Notes: a model not told the origin generated them from the letters alone. Numbered from the stretch's first letter, positions 1 to 9,355 are shown. The stretch: 64,000 nucleotides of DNA from JAPPHA01 sp965221575 (GCA_965221575.1 CBDCSM010000013.1:1-64000), one strand, 5' to 3'. Numbers and translations are program-made.

Positions 1-1127
1 TCCCGAGGAAGCGATCTCGGGCGCAAGAACGCTCGGGTATCCCCTGGTCATCCGCCCGTCCTACGTGCTTGGGGGACGGGCCATGGAAATCGTCCGGGAC
101 GAAGACCAGTTGAAACGGTACATTTCCGAGGCGGTCATCGCGAGCGGTGACAGCCCGGTTCTCCTCGACAGTTTCCTGGCCGATGCCATCGAGGTCGACG
201 TCGATGCCCTGTCGGACGGGAAGGACGTCCACATAGCCGGTGTCATGCAGCATATCGAGGAAGCCGGCGTTCATTCGGGCGACAGCGCCTGCTCCCTGCC
301 TCCTCATTCGCTCGAGCCGTCGATCGTGCGAGAACTGATGGACCAGTCCGAAAAACTGGCGCGGCACGCTGAAGGTTGTCGGACTCATGAATGTCCAGTT
401 CGCGGTCAGGGACAGCGACATCTATATCCTCGAGGTCAATCCCAGGGCATCGAGGACAGTGCCCTTCGTGGCCAAGGCCGTCGGTTCACCCATCGCGGCG
501 ATTGCAGCCCGGTTGATGGCCGGTGCCGAACTGTCCGAAATTGATGAACTCAAATCCCCCGAACTGTCGTATTTTGCCGTCAAGGAAGTCGTTCTGCCGT
601 TCAACCGGTTTCCGGGCGTCGACACCTTGCTGGGACCTGAAATGCGTTCGACAGGAGAAGTGATGGGCATCGACAACAGCTTTGCCCGCGCGTTTCTCAA
701 GGCCCAGATCGGGGCCGGATCCAGTTTGCCGAGGCAGGGAAACGTCTTCGTCTCGTTCCGGGATGCGGACAAGAACCGGTTGCTGGTTGAGGCGGTTCGC
801 CTTCTCGTCGACCTCGGGTTTCTGCTGATCGCGACCCGGGGGACAGCGGCTTTTCTCGACGCGTCCGGCATCGAATGCGAAGTCGTGAGAAAGGTTCACG
901 AAGGAAAGCCCAACATCGTTGACCGGATACTGGATCAGCAGATCGACGTGATCATGAATACCAGTGACGGTCGTCAGTCGGTGCACGACAGCCAATCCCT
1001 GCGGGCGGTCGCGCTCACCGAGGGCATCCCGTATTTCACGACCGCACGGGCCGCACACGCGGCATCGCTGGCGATCCAGGCCAGCCGGGAGGGCGACCTC
1101 GGGGTCAAGCCCTTGCAGGCCTACTGA
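1..1127 (+). CDS. carB: Carbamoyl-phosphate synthase large subunit, C-terminal part, frameshifted
   Basis: CarB makes carbamoyl phosphate for pyrimidine and arginine synthesis. The window opens inside the second ATP-grasp domain: frame 2 reads GYPLVIRPSYVLGGRAMEIV, the typical nucleotide-binding stretch, and continues through HSGDSACSLPPHSL. Near base 365 the reading frame changes. The upstream frame loses homology after MDQSEKLAR, while the +1 frame resumes with TLKVVGLMNVQFAV and runs through EVNPRASRTVPFV and the C-terminal MGS-like allosteric domain to the stop at 1125-1127. Removing one base (C365 fits best) restores a continuous CarB. Because the gene is normally essential and everything else looks intact, a sequencing or assembly error is more likely than real inactivation, but a true pseudogene cannot be excluded. 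The 5' part lies outside the window. Confidence 0.93.
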
Positions 1128-1222
1128 GGGCCTGTCGACGCAACCGGTTGTTGATCGGAATCAGCAAAACCGTTTAACTGCGTCATCCGAACGGGTCCGT
1201 CGCGTTCCAACAAGGGAGTCAA

Positions 1223-1810
1223 ATGGCGAAACTCTATTTTCACTATGCGACCATGAACGCCGGAAAGTCGACGCTGCTCCTGCAGGCATCCTACAATTAC
1301 CGGGAGCGGGGAATGGAAACCTTTCTCCTGACGTCCGAGGCTGACGACCGGGGCCAGCCGAACCAGATCCTGTCACGGATCGGGATCGAGAACAGGTCGG
1401 ATTCCTTTGGAGAATCGACCGATCTTTTCGCGTTGATCGAACGCCGCATGAACAGGAGTTCACTTGCGTGCGTCTTCGTGGACGAAGCCCAGTTCCTGAC
1501 CAGGGAGCAAGTCCGTCAACTCGCACGTGTGGCCGACGATCTCCTGATTCCGGTCATGTGCTATGGGCTTCGGGTTGACTTTCGAGGGAAGCTCTTTCCC
1601 GGTTCCGCGGAACTTCTCGCGATCGCCGACGATCTTCGAGAGTGCAGAACGATATGTTTTTGCGGGAAAAAGGCGACCATGGTCGTACGCCAAGATGCCG
1701 AAGGCAATGTCCTGACCGAAGGTGAACAGATACAGATCGGCGGGAATGAGACCTATACGTCGCTTTGCCGGCGACACTGGCGGGAAGCTGTCGGCGATTT
1801 CCTCGCGTGA
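1223..1810 (+). CDS. tdk: Thymidine kinase
   Basis: This 195-residue protein has the full length of a bacterial type II thymidine kinase, which phosphorylates thymidine in the cytosolic pyrimidine salvage pathway. The P-loop is at residues 10-17 (MNAGKST), the Walker B-like VFVDEAQFL with the general base Glu is near residue 90, and the zinc-binding cysteines lie in CFCGKK (about 147-152) and SLCRRHW (about 181-187). The GGNETY segment matches the substrate-binding lasso loop. It follows carB by about 95 bp. The ATG is preceded by a purine-rich AACAAGGGAGTC ribosome site. No frameshift is seen. Confidence 0.95.
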   Translation: MAKLYFHYATMNAGKSTLLLQASYNYRERGMETFLLTSEADDRGQPNQILSRIGIENRSDSFGESTDLFALIERRMNRSSLACVFVDEAQFLTREQVRQLARVADDLLIPVMCYGLRVDFRGKLFPGSAELLAIADDLRECRTICFCGKKATMVVRQDAEGNVLTEGEQIQIGGNETYTSLCRRHWREAVGDFLA

Positions 1811-1897
1811 TCCAGACACCACGCTGGTTTCAGATCGAGACCGGCCTGGACCAGCCAGTACCGTCCACTGAATTTTGCCGGGATAACCGGCGATACA

Positions 1898-2863
1898 TCA
1901 GTTCACCCGGTTCCGGATATCCCGACCGGCGAAAAAGGATTCAAGATTCGCCACGGACATGAGTCCCATCTCAGTCCTCACCTCAAGTGCCGCCGTTCCC
2001 AGGTGGGGAAGCAGGGTCACGTTCTCCATTTCCAGCAAACCAGGGGAAACATTGGGTTCAGCCTCGTAAACGTCGAGCCCGGCACCCGCGATACGTCCGG
2101 ACTTGAGGACGTCAACAAGCGCCGACTCGTCGACGACATCTCCCCTGGCAGTGTTGACCAGGATTGCTGTCGGTTTCATGTACGCAAGTTTTTCCCTGTT
2201 GATCAGATGCCGGTTACCTGCCCCTCCTGGAATGTTTATCGAAACCGCGTCGGCCGTCTCCATGACTTCCCGGATTGAACCGAGCGGTTTCGCCCAGGAT
2301 ACTTCGGGATTCTCGACCTGTGAGCGGTTGAAGTAGACGACGGGCATGCCGAACCCGTGATGGCAACGACGCGCCACGGCCTGTCCGATCTTTCCCATCC
2401 CGACAACACCGACGGTCTTGCCGGTCAGGTGCATCCCCAGCATCTGCATTGGGTGCCAGCCGTTCCAACCGCCACGCCTGAGCATCCGTTCTCCTTCTCC
2501 CGCCCGGCGCGCTGTCATCAGCATCAACAGGACGGCAATATCGGCCGTGGCATCGGTAACGACACCGGGAGTATTCGAAACGACAACCCCCGCATCGCGC
2601 GCCGCGTGAACGTCGATATGGTTATACCCGGCTCCGAAATTCGCCAGGATTCGGCACTTTTTCGGCCTTTCACCGAACATGTCCGCGTCAAGCGGGTCGC
2701 CGAGCGTCGGAATGATGCCGTTGAAAGAATCCAGCGCCTGGCGCATGTCCTTTCTCGAAAGTGCCGCCGTGCTTTTGCGGACGTTGACGTCCATGGTCCG
2801 GGACGCGGCCGATACCACGGCTTCGGGGACCGGCCTTGTTATCAGGATTGAAGGCCGCGCCAC
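1898..2863 (-). CDS. D-isomer-specific 2-hydroxyacid dehydrogenase (glyoxylate reductase type)
   Basis: This 321-residue NAD(P)-dependent dehydrogenase interconverts a 2-oxo acid and a D-2-hydroxy acid. The Rossmann motif GVVGMGKIGQAVARR lies near residue 150, the NTARGDVVDE segment with the catalytic Arg near residue 237, and the catalytic Glu/His pair in DVYEAEPN and LLPHLGTA near residues 264-286. The length and the AGYNHID and NTPGVVTDATAD stretches fit the glyoxylate/hydroxypyruvate reductase (GyaR/GhrB) branch. The start is a GTG. It is convergent with tdk. The substrate cannot be fixed from sequence; glyoxylate, hydroxypyruvate and related 2-oxo acids are all plausible. Confidence 0.88.
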   Translation of the reverse strand: MARPSILITRPVPEAVVSAASRTMDVNVRKSTAALSRKDMRQALDSFNGIIPTLGDPLDADMFGERPKKCRILANFGAGYNHIDVHAARDAGVVVSNTPGVVTDATADIAVLLMLMTARRAGEGERMLRRGGWNGWHPMQMLGMHLTGKTVGVVGMGKIGQAVARRCHHGFGMPVVYFNRSQVENPEVSWAKPLGSIREVMETADAVSINIPGGAGNRHLINREKLAYMKPTAILVNTARGDVVDESALVDVLKSGRIAGAGLDVYEAEPNVSPGLLEMENVTLLPHLGTAALEVRTEMGLMSVANLESFFAGRDIRNRVN

Positions 2864-2945
2864 GTCAACTCCCTGTCTCGACGCCAGCTGTTCCTGGCGT
2901 TCCCGCAGTCAATCGATACTGTTGCGTCACATCGGTACCACCATT

Positions 2946-3293
2946 TCAATGCAGCCGGCTGCCGGGCTGCACGTCCCGGTCAGGCACGACAAGAATGACT
3001 TCATCGTCACTGTCGAGAACGCCCAACACGAGCACCTCCGAGCGAACAGGGCCAACTTGCCGGGCGGGAAGATTGACGACGGCAAGAACCAGCCGTCCGG
3101 TCAACGCGTCGGGAGAATACCGTACCGCAATTCCGGCCGACGACCTGCGCTCGCCAAATTCCGGCCCAAAGTCGATTCTCAAGCGGCAGGATGGCTTGCG
3201 GGCTTCCGGAAAGGGCTCCGCCCGTACGATCCTGCCCACCCTGATGTCGACTTTCATGAAGTCGTCAATGGTGATTTCCGGCTCCTTCCTCAC
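2946..3293 (-). CDS. csaA: tRNA-binding domain protein, CsaA-like
   Basis: The 115-residue product is a single EMAP/tRNA-binding OB-fold domain. It has the KVDIRVGRIVRAEPFPEARK motif at residues 14-33 and NLPARQVGPVRSEVLVLGV near residues 74-92, both typical of CsaA, a homodimeric protein with chaperone and tRNA-binding activity. It starts with GTG. It lies 58 bp downstream of proC on the same strand and is probably co-transcribed. The usual SSAQ-type motif reads SSAGIAV, a small deviation. The cellular role of CsaA in alphaproteobacteria is not well defined. Confidence 0.85.
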   Translation of the reverse strand: MRKEPEITIDDFMKVDIRVGRIVRAEPFPEARKPSCRLRIDFGPEFGERRSSAGIAVRYSPDALTGRLVLAVVNLPARQVGPVRSEVLVLGVLDSDDEVILVVPDRDVQPGSRLH

Positions 3294-3351
3294 GGCGTGC
3301 TCCCGTTCATCAAGCCCGGTCGATCAGCCGTCCTCGAACGGGCAGCCGGTT

Positions 3352-4176
3352 TCATCCGCCAAGTTCCCGGCTGCGCGCTTCCGCGGCTTCGACGGCCCGT
3401 TCCATCAGTGCCGGCAATCCCGACCCTTCCTCGAGCAGGACGTCGAGTGCGGCCGCGGTCGTCCCATTCGGAGACGTGACATCGTTACGCAGCTGCTCCG
3501 GGGTCCGCTCCGCGCCGCTCGCCAGGGTCGCCGCTCCGAACACGGTCAACAAGGCAAGGTCCAGGGACATTTGTTCGGACAGCCCGCGCCTCTCGCCCGC
3601 CTCGGCCAGCGCTTCGATCAGGAGGAACACGTAGGCCGGTCCCGAGCCTGAAATCGCCGTCACGACATCCATGTCGTCTTCGGACCGGACCCGCACTGTC
3701 GCGCCAACGGCATCGAGCAGCATGGTTGCCGTTGCCAGGTGATGTTCATCAACGACTCCGTTTCCGATGATCGCGGTTATCCCGAGCCCGATGGCGGCCG
3801 GCGTGTTGGGCATTGCCCGGATGACCGGGGTCCCGCCGGCGAACGCAGATTCGAATCGCGCAATCCTCACGCCGGCCGCGATCGAGAGGATCAGGGTTCC
3901 GCGCAGGTCGAGACCGGCCAGGTTCTCGAGCACGGGATCCATCGTTTGCGGCTTGACCGCGATGACGCAGACCGAAGGATTTCGGATCACCGGCGGATTG
4001 ACGGCAAGGCCCCTGTCGTTGGAGATCGACATCAGCCGCTCGGACGGAAATGGCTCAATGATCTGAATTCTGTCCGGACCTATTCCGGATTCCAGCCAAC
4101 CATCGAGCAGGGCCGAACCCATCTTGCCACACCCGCACAAAAGGATGCGGGTCTCGGAACCATTACCAGCCGTCAT
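3352..4176 (-). CDS. proC: Pyrroline-5-carboxylate reductase
   Basis: ProC catalyses the last step of proline synthesis, the NAD(P)H-dependent reduction of pyrroline-5-carboxylate. The 274-residue protein has an N-terminal dinucleotide motif (LLCGCGKMGSALLDGW, residues 12-27), the central VIRAMPNTPAAIGLG segment near residues 118-132, and the C-terminal signature SGSGPAYVFLLIEAL near residues 176-190. The length is normal. It sits between the ybjN-like gene upstream and csaA downstream, all on the minus strand, consistent with one transcription unit. Confidence 0.95.
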   Translation of the reverse strand: MTAGNGSETRILLCGCGKMGSALLDGWLESGIGPDRIQIIEPFPSERLMSISNDRGLAVNPPVIRNPSVCVIAVKPQTMDPVLENLAGLDLRGTLILSIAAGVRIARFESAFAGGTPVIRAMPNTPAAIGLGITAIIGNGVVDEHHLATATMLLDAVGATVRVRSEDDMDVVTAISGSGPAYVFLLIEALAEAGERRGLSEQMSLDLALLTVFGAATLASGAERTPEQLRNDVTSPNGTTAAALDVLLEEGSGLPALMERAVEAAEARSRELGG

Positions 4177-4216
4177 CTGCGATAACGAAACTCCGGAATC
4201 ATGATTACGACGAAAG

Positions 4217-4720
4217 TCACGCGCAACCGCTCACGTCGGTAATTGCCAGCTCCAGCGCCTCGTCCGGGGACTTTCCGGCACGGCACGCGAGTTGGAACGC
4301 GGGATAGTACCGTTCGCAGTTCGCAACAGATCTTGTGACGATCGCGTCGATCTGCTCCATGGTTGCCATGGCTCCTTCGCACAACAGCAGTCCATAGCGG
4401 AAGACGATGGCCGACAGCCCGGGACAGTGGCTGAAGGAGCCGGTCCAGCAGCGATCGTTTGCAAGACCGATCAATTCGCGCAGCGCCGCGTGACGTGTTT
4501 TCGGCGGGTTCAAATCGAACGAGCAAAGCAGCCGCAACGTCTCGTCGGCGTGAGACATGACCAGGGTTACCGCATAATGCCTCCACTGACCTGCCACGAC
4601 GAAGTTGATTTGATCGTCGTCAACACGATCAAAATCCCAGTCGTTATTCTCGGCGAGATCTTCCGCCAAGTCTATTGGGCCCAGGTTTTCCCATTCAATC
4701 CACGTGGCTTCACTGTACAT
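4217..4720 (-). CDS. YbjN domain protein
   Basis: This 167-residue protein begins MYSEATWIEWENLGPIDLA and continues with an acidic N-terminus and a YbjN-type fold (FDRVDDDQINFVVAG, RLLCSFDLNPP). YbjN proteins resemble type III secretion chaperones in fold and have no agreed biochemical role in alphaproteobacteria. I chose the ATG at 4718-4720; an open frame extends upstream to 5062 but that stretch is basic, cysteine- and arginine-rich and does not look coding. It is 40 bp upstream of proC and probably the first gene of the ybjN-proC-csaA unit. The C-terminus ends in ITDVSGCA. Confidence 0.82.
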   Translation of the reverse strand: MYSEATWIEWENLGPIDLAEDLAENNDWDFDRVDDDQINFVVAGQWRHYAVTLVMSHADETLRLLCSFDLNPPKTRHAALRELIGLANDRCWTGSFSHCPGLSAIVFRYGLLLCEGAMATMEQIDAIVTRSVANCERYYPAFQLACRAGKSPDEALELAITDVSGCA

Positions 4721-5347
4721 GACGTCCCGGCCGCCTCCGGTCTTGTAACCGTTCCGGCGATTTATGCCACATGTTGTCCAAGGCCACAACGGTTTGACAT
4801 GACGTGGCAGGCACATCCCACATCTTGCAGTTGTGACGGTATCTTGCCGCGAGATTTGCAACTGTGTCAGTGATTTCTTATCGCGTTCGGGCAACGGAGT
4901 TTTCACGTTCAACGACTCCCTGGCTCCGAACTGCGCCGCGCCTGAAATCGTCCAGGCGAAAAGAAACGCGCGCCTGATCGCTCCCTGTCGTTCTGGGCAC
5001 CAGATCGAGACGGCCGCCGCTCGGCTCAGCAGATACGTCCGTATCGTGCGGCACGGTGGCACCTGTTGGTCTGGAGGATGCCAGGATCCATGTCAGGATC
5101 GGGCCTACGACGTCGTGCAACGACACCGAATATCCTCGGGAAGGGATTACGCTCCCGGAATCGCCCCCCAAATTGAGCGATCAATGCTTGCGATGACACC
5201 GACTCCGTTCGCATGCCCAATTTTCAATGCAACGGCGGAATTGCCTCGGAAGAAAACTGGGTGCACGTAAACCGCGGGCCCTTGTGCAGGTACATGACCT
5301 CATGATCGCTCGGCGGTACGGGCCCGGTCTTGGGAATGCCGAGAAGA
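4721..5347. other. Gap of about 630 bp with no recognised gene
   Basis: The stretch lies between the ybjN-like gene and the glyoxalase gene, both on the minus strand. Open frames here on both strands are arginine-rich or low-complexity and match no family I recognise. It should contain the promoter of the ybjN-proC-csaA unit and marks the left edge of the first accessory block. Confidence 0.5.
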
Positions 5348-5788
5348 TCAATCCGCGCGCTCATTGGCGAGATGGGTCAGAATCGATTCGTTCAATTCGA
5401 CCTTGTAGCCGTCAGGATCTTCGCAGAAGGCGATCACGCGGGTGCCATTCTTCATCGGACCCGGCGGCCTGGTGATCGTGACGCCGGCAGCGGCGAGATC
5501 CGCGCAGGCCTTGTAAACATCGGGAGTCTCTATGCAGATATGGCCCCAGGAATCGCCCTTCTCGTAGGGCTCCTGCTGATCCCAGTTGGCGGTCAACTCG
5601 AGTGCCGGGAATTCCGCCTCCGGACCGTATCCTATGAACGTGTTGGTGAACCTGCCTCCGGGATAATCGGTGCGGCGCAGCACTTTCATGCCCAGGACTC
5701 CACAATAGAATTCGATCGACCTGTCCATGTCCATCACGCGCATCATGGTGTGTGCAAGGCGAAAGCCCTTGGTGACGTCATCGCTCAT
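5348..5788 (-). CDS. gloA: Lactoylglutathione lyase (glyoxalase I)
   Basis: Glyoxalase I isomerises the methylglyoxal-glutathione hemithioacetal to S-lactoylglutathione. The 146-residue protein has the family order of metal ligands: RLAHTMMRV (His, about residue 11), FPALELT (Glu, about 60), DSWGHICIE (His, about 79) and DGYKVELNE (Glu, about 127). The signature DMDRSIEFYCGVLGM is near residues 18-32. I chose the ATG at 5786-5788 (MSDDVTKGF), which gives normal family length; a longer frame upstream overlaps the Rieske gene. It lies 16 bp downstream of that gene and may be co-transcribed with it. Confidence 0.92.
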   Translation of the reverse strand: MSDDVTKGFRLAHTMMRVMDMDRSIEFYCGVLGMKVLRRTDYPGGRFTNTFIGYGPEAEFPALELTANWDQQEPYEKGDSWGHICIETPDVYKACADLAAAGVTITRPPGPMKNGTRVIAFCEDPDGYKVELNESILTHLANERAD

Positions 5789-5804
5789 TTTCAGGTTTCC
5801 TTCT

Positions 5805-6914
5805 TCATCGGTTGCCGGCGACGACGACATCGCGTGCCACCTTTTCCTGGAACGCACGCACGCTGTCTTCCCAGACGGGAGAGAGCACGCCACCTTCCCT
5901 TGAAATGCTCGAGGCCCGCCCGAGCTGAAGCCGTTCGGTCATCTCGTGGTCTTCCTTGTGCACATCCCACCAGAGCTTCTTCAGCCCCTCGATCTCGTCT
6001 TCCGAAAGGGTCTGGCCCTCGGTGGTGTACAGCGCGCGTTTTTGCATCACGGTACCGGGGCCGGTAGGAATGTTGAGATAGGCACCCAGCTGGTCGGGAA
6101 AGTACCGGCCCAGTATGAAATTCGGATACAGCGTCAAGAATCGCGAGCTGACACCGAGGCTTCCCGAAGTGCCGATCTCTTCTTCGAGATCCACCGCGCT
6201 GCCCAGGCAGTTGCCGTCAATGATCGTGTAATGGGCCGCGAGTGGCTGGTCCGTGGTCGAGGAATGCACGAACTGCACGTGATACGGCTCGATGAAGTTC
6301 TCCATGATGAACTTCCAGTTGCATGCGATCTCGCCGAAATCGAGCACGCCGATGCAGTCGATCCTGTCCCATTCGATCCCTTCGAGGCGGCCGGTCAAGG
6401 AGGCGGCGTAATCCTCGAAAGGTTCGGCGTCACCGCCGATATTGACGAAGATCCAGTCGTTCCAGACATGCGTGCGGACCGGAACCAGGCTGCTTTTTTC
6501 CTTGTCGAATCCTTCCGCGGTGTGCTCGTTGGTCCCGCCGAAATGTGGTGACGCGCGAAGTCGGCCGTTCAGGTCGTAGGCCCAGGCATGATATGGGCAA
6601 CGGATGAGCTTGCCGACGTTTCCCGGCGTATCGACCAGCATCAGGCAGCGGTGCCGGCAGATGTTGTGGAAGGCTCTGATCTCGCCTTCCATGTTGCGCA
6701 CGAGCAGGAGCGGATGCCCGGCGAGCGTCACCGGCACCGCATCGCCGGCGGTTTCCAGTTCATGCGCAAACCCGACACACACCCAGTTCGTGACGAAGAC
6801 CGAACCGCGTTCGGCAATCCAGAAGCCCGGTTCCACATAGGCTTGCGCGGGCAACCCGCGCCGCGGCCTGGTTTCAGCGAAAAAGGGTTTCAACAGCGTC
6901 TCGATTTCACTCAT
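5805..6914 (-). CDS. Rieske 2Fe-2S ring-hydroxylating oxygenase, alpha subunit
   Basis: The 369-residue product is a non-heme iron oxygenase large subunit. The Rieske cluster ligands are in CRHRCLMLVDTPGNVG plus RCPYHAWAY (C-x-H and C-x2-H, residues about 83-107). The mononuclear iron histidines are in ENFIEPYHVQFVHSS near residues 206-220. Proteins of this type act on aromatic acids or quaternary amines and need a reductase partner; none is encoded nearby. The ATG at 6912-6914 gives MSEIETLLKPFF; the upstream extension lacks family similarity. The substrate is unknown. The glyoxalase gene follows directly. Confidence 0.88.
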   Translation of the reverse strand: MSEIETLLKPFFAETRPRRGLPAQAYVEPGFWIAERGSVFVTNWVCVGFAHELETAGDAVPVTLAGHPLLLVRNMEGEIRAFHNICRHRCLMLVDTPGNVGKLIRCPYHAWAYDLNGRLRASPHFGGTNEHTAEGFDKEKSSLVPVRTHVWNDWIFVNIGGDAEPFEDYAASLTGRLEGIEWDRIDCIGVLDFGEIACNWKFIMENFIEPYHVQFVHSSTTDQPLAAHYTIIDGNCLGSAVDLEEEIGTSGSLGVSSRFLTLYPNFILGRYFPDQLGAYLNIPTGPGTVMQKRALYTTEGQTLSEDEIEGLKKLWWDVHKEDHEMTERLQLGRASSISREGGVLSPVWEDSVRAFQEKVARDVVVAGNR

Positions 6915-7751
6915 CCGGCTTCGCGCTGAACAACCTGCCGCCCGAGGCGGAAAGGAAAGCGCGCTCCCTTGTTGATGCCACGACGATGGCGTGGCTGGCG
7001 GTGGACGGAACACCAGGCGCAAGGAGGCTCCTGGCAGGTGGAACACTTTGCTGCCGCAGGCAAACGATTATTGCCCACGCACCCGATATGCGGGGCAGGA
7101 CATCAAGGTGAGAGAAACGATGAGGGGTCATGCTCCGGCTCATTCACACTCGCAGGTTCACATGTGCGGAGGCCGGCTCCGGCGCCACTTTCGACGACCA
7201 TGAGAAGGGAATTACGAACGGTGAAGATACACTGCCCGTAATCTCCCGAAACCGGAGTTTCCCGAATCCAGTTACCTGGAGGCGGCCAGCACCCCGGATC
7301 ATCCCGCGGAGGACTCCCCTCCGGGGAATCGTGCCAACGCCACGTTAGCGTTCATCTCGCCTGCTCTCCGCGACGAAAATGACAGGAGGAGTGCGCGGCG
7401 CCATCGATCGGAAGGCGGTACATCACGCTAACTGTCCCCGGCAAGCGCATGACCCCGCTCCAAAGTCCGGATGATCTGTCGCCTTTCGGGGATGATATTG
7501 TTTTCGTTCGGGAGCGCAACACCCCGATATCAGCCAGATACGGCCCGGACCGGTAACGCTGTCCACAGTTCCAGGCTCGGGCGAGCGGTTGCGGTCGTTG
7601 ACGGCGACCACCAAAGCCCGTGGGTTCACTCGTGATGATCGGCGTCATGGGATGCCTCTTGCAGGCTCTTCTCATGACCCTTCAACGCGGCCACGCGAAC
7701 CGGACATGGGAGTCACGCCGCTTGACCCGACGGATTTTGGCGGTTCCCCGG
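6915..7751. other. Gap of about 840 bp with no recognised gene
   Basis: No open frame here has a convincing start, codon pattern or family motif. Several short frames on both strands are basic and proline/arginine-rich, as expected for non-coding GC-rich DNA. GC-rich inverted repeats occur around 7240-7330 but without a T-run, so I do not call a terminator. The promoter of the Rieske-glyoxalase pair should lie at its left end. Confidence 0.45.
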
Positions 7752-8441
7752 TTACCGTTGCCGGTGGCTCGTCTCCAGCCAGTCGCGGGCGACAGACGGC
7801 GCGTCAAGTCGCCGCTTCGCCTGTTCCCTGACATCGCGCCAGCGAAAACGAATCGAGTTCATGACGATTTCCCTGTCGAGTTCCTTGAACTCTTCGACAA
7901 CCGGCGCGAAGCGGACCAGATCGGATTCACTCGAGGCAAAGGTTACGTAAATGTCTTCGGCCGTTATCCAGTTGATGCACACGAGTCTCTGGTTAAACCG
8001 CCTTGTCGCCTCAATTCGAACCTTTCCATCCTTGTCAGGATAGTCTGCGAGGCCCCGTTCGAGGCCGGTTTCGAAAAGACACGTGGCCAGTGCGGCCGCT
8101 TCTGCATCCGTCATCCGGCCCGCCAGGCGGCACTGGCAAACGACATGAAAGGTGAGATCGGCGAGGCAGGATCCGAACAGCCGCGCGGCAGCGCGCCTGA
8201 TTTCCCGCGAAAAGACATCGTCCTCGAACAATACGCGAAACTGGGTTCCCATTCGGGCCTTGAGGTACCCGAACAAGGCCGTTTGCGCGATGTAGGATGA
8301 ACGCGTCTGAACAAACTCCTCGACCGAATTCACGGTGTTGAACGGACTTCGGTCGAAACGAAGCGCCAGGAGCCGGACGATGCCCAGCAGCCATTTTCCG
8401 AGAAACTGGACGAACTCTATGGCCTGATCGAGGATTCTCAT
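7752..8441 (-). CDS. Conserved hypothetical protein
   Basis: This 229-residue protein begins MRILDQAIEFVQFLGKW, with AGGAAGG just upstream of the ATG at 8439-8441, which makes that start better than the one 12 codons upstream. It has one short hydrophobic stretch (WLLGIVRLLAL, residues about 17-27) and is otherwise soluble, with alternating charged helices (EEFVQTRSSYIAQTALFGYLK, then a segment rich in Arg and Ala). I recall similar sequences as conserved hypotheticals in alphaproteobacteria but cannot name a domain. It is monocistronic by spacing. Function unknown. Confidence 0.7.
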   Translation of the reverse strand: MRILDQAIEFVQFLGKWLLGIVRLLALRFDRSPFNTVNSVEEFVQTRSSYIAQTALFGYLKARMGTQFRVLFEDDVFSREIRRAAARLFGSCLADLTFHVVCQCRLAGRMTDAEAAALATCLFETGLERGLADYPDKDGKVRIEATRRFNQRLVCINWITAEDIYVTFASSESDLVRFAPVVEEFKELDREIVMNSIRFRWRDVREQAKRRLDAPSVARDWLETSHRQR

Positions 8442-9076
8442 GCCTTCCTGTATTCGAGCGGAATGGCCAGGTGTCAATTGGCCACTTGGTCACCTTCATT
8501 CCGCCCGTTAGGGGAACGTCGGGACTCCGGTTCTTCGCAAGCGGGAAGGCGGTGGCGTCCGTTGAATAGTCGTGCGATCCGGACCGCTCGACCGGGCTAC
8601 ACGCGCAGAAATGGCTCATTTGCCATGGCAGGCCAATTCACTTGGCGCCGTTTTCTCTCCTTATGATTCGGTTGGACTGCCGGCCGGATGAGCGATCCCG
8701 GTCGCACCCTCCGCATCTTGACTTTTTTTCAAGCGGAAACAAGGTATTCGCGCGTTCAGTTACAGCCGTGGCCGCCTGAGCCCTGCGAATTCGGCGGATG
8801 CCACGGCCTTTCTCAGGCGCGAATCTATGTCACGACGACCGCGAGAACCGCGCCATCCTTTCGTCGCCCGATCACGCCCTCATGTCGCGCCGAGACACAT
8901 GACTGACGAACTTGGACGTGCGGAACCACCACATGATGGGTTGCGGCCGGTCACATGACCAGATTTAGGTTTACATTGCTTCACGAACATGTGTACACGG
9001 AGATGTGTGCGCAAATGCTTTGCGGGCCGACCGTTCGTATTGTGCATTTGCGAAATTGAAGAACGGAGGGGACTTG
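8442..9076. other. Divergent intergenic region upstream of the symporter genes
   Basis: About 630 bp separate the hypothetical gene from the symporter small subunit. No coding frame is convincing. The right end carries a purine-rich ribosome site (CGGAGGGG at about 9063-9070) for the small subunit and, upstream of it, the inverted repeat described at 9010-9052. The rest shows nothing I recognise. Confidence 0.5.
9010..9052 (+). promoter_or_regulatory. Inverted repeat CGCAAATGC / GCATTTGCG upstream of the symporter operon
   Basis: CGCAAATGC at 9010-9018 is matched by its exact reverse complement GCATTTGCG at 9044-9052, only 11 bp before the ribosome site. The first arm also overlaps a tighter palindrome, CGCAAA-TGC-TTTGCG (9010-9024). 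GCAAA/TTTGC palindromes are the kind of site bound by RamB/ScfR-type regulators of acetate and short-chain acid metabolism, which would suit a possible organic-acid symporter. That link is inference. A leader RNA hairpin is the alternative. Confidence 0.4.
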
Positions 9077-9340
9077 ATGTCCAAAAGCACACCCGAAGCC
9101 CGAGCCCAGCACTGGGCAAAAACAAGGAACCTCACGATCCTGGTTCTGGTCGTGTGGTTCATCTTTTCGTTTGTGGTCCACTGGTTTGCGAAGGGGCTTA
9201 ACGGCGCCAGCTTTATCGGATTCCCAGTAGGCTACTATTTCGCGGTGCAAGGTTCGCTGATCATCTTCGTCTTGCTGATTGTCTTCCAGAACTGGATGCA
9301 GGACAAGATTGACGACGAAGCCGGGCTGCAAAGCGAATAA
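9077..9340 (+). CDS. Sodium:substrate symporter small subunit (DUF4212)
   Basis: This 87-residue membrane protein, MSKSTPEARAQHWAKTRN followed by two transmembrane helices (about residues 19-40 and 52-75), matches the small-subunit family that accompanies VC_2705-type sodium:solute symporters. It is the first gene of a two-gene unit, 15 bp before the large subunit. I chose the ATG at 9077 because it follows the strong CGGAGGGG ribosome site; the open frame extends upstream without support. The subunit is thought to assist folding or transport of the large subunit in the inner membrane. Confidence 0.9.
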   Translation: MSKSTPEARAQHWAKTRNLTILVLVVWFIFSFVVHWFAKGLNGASFIGFPVGYYFAVQGSLIIFVLLIVFQNWMQDKIDDEAGLQSE

Positions 9341-9355
9341 CAAGGGGACAAGGAA

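Noticed and set aside
2679..3651. Long plus-strand frames opposite the dehydrogenase, csaA and proC genes
   Set aside because: They are arginine/proline-rich antisense shadows of GC-rich genes on the minus strand.
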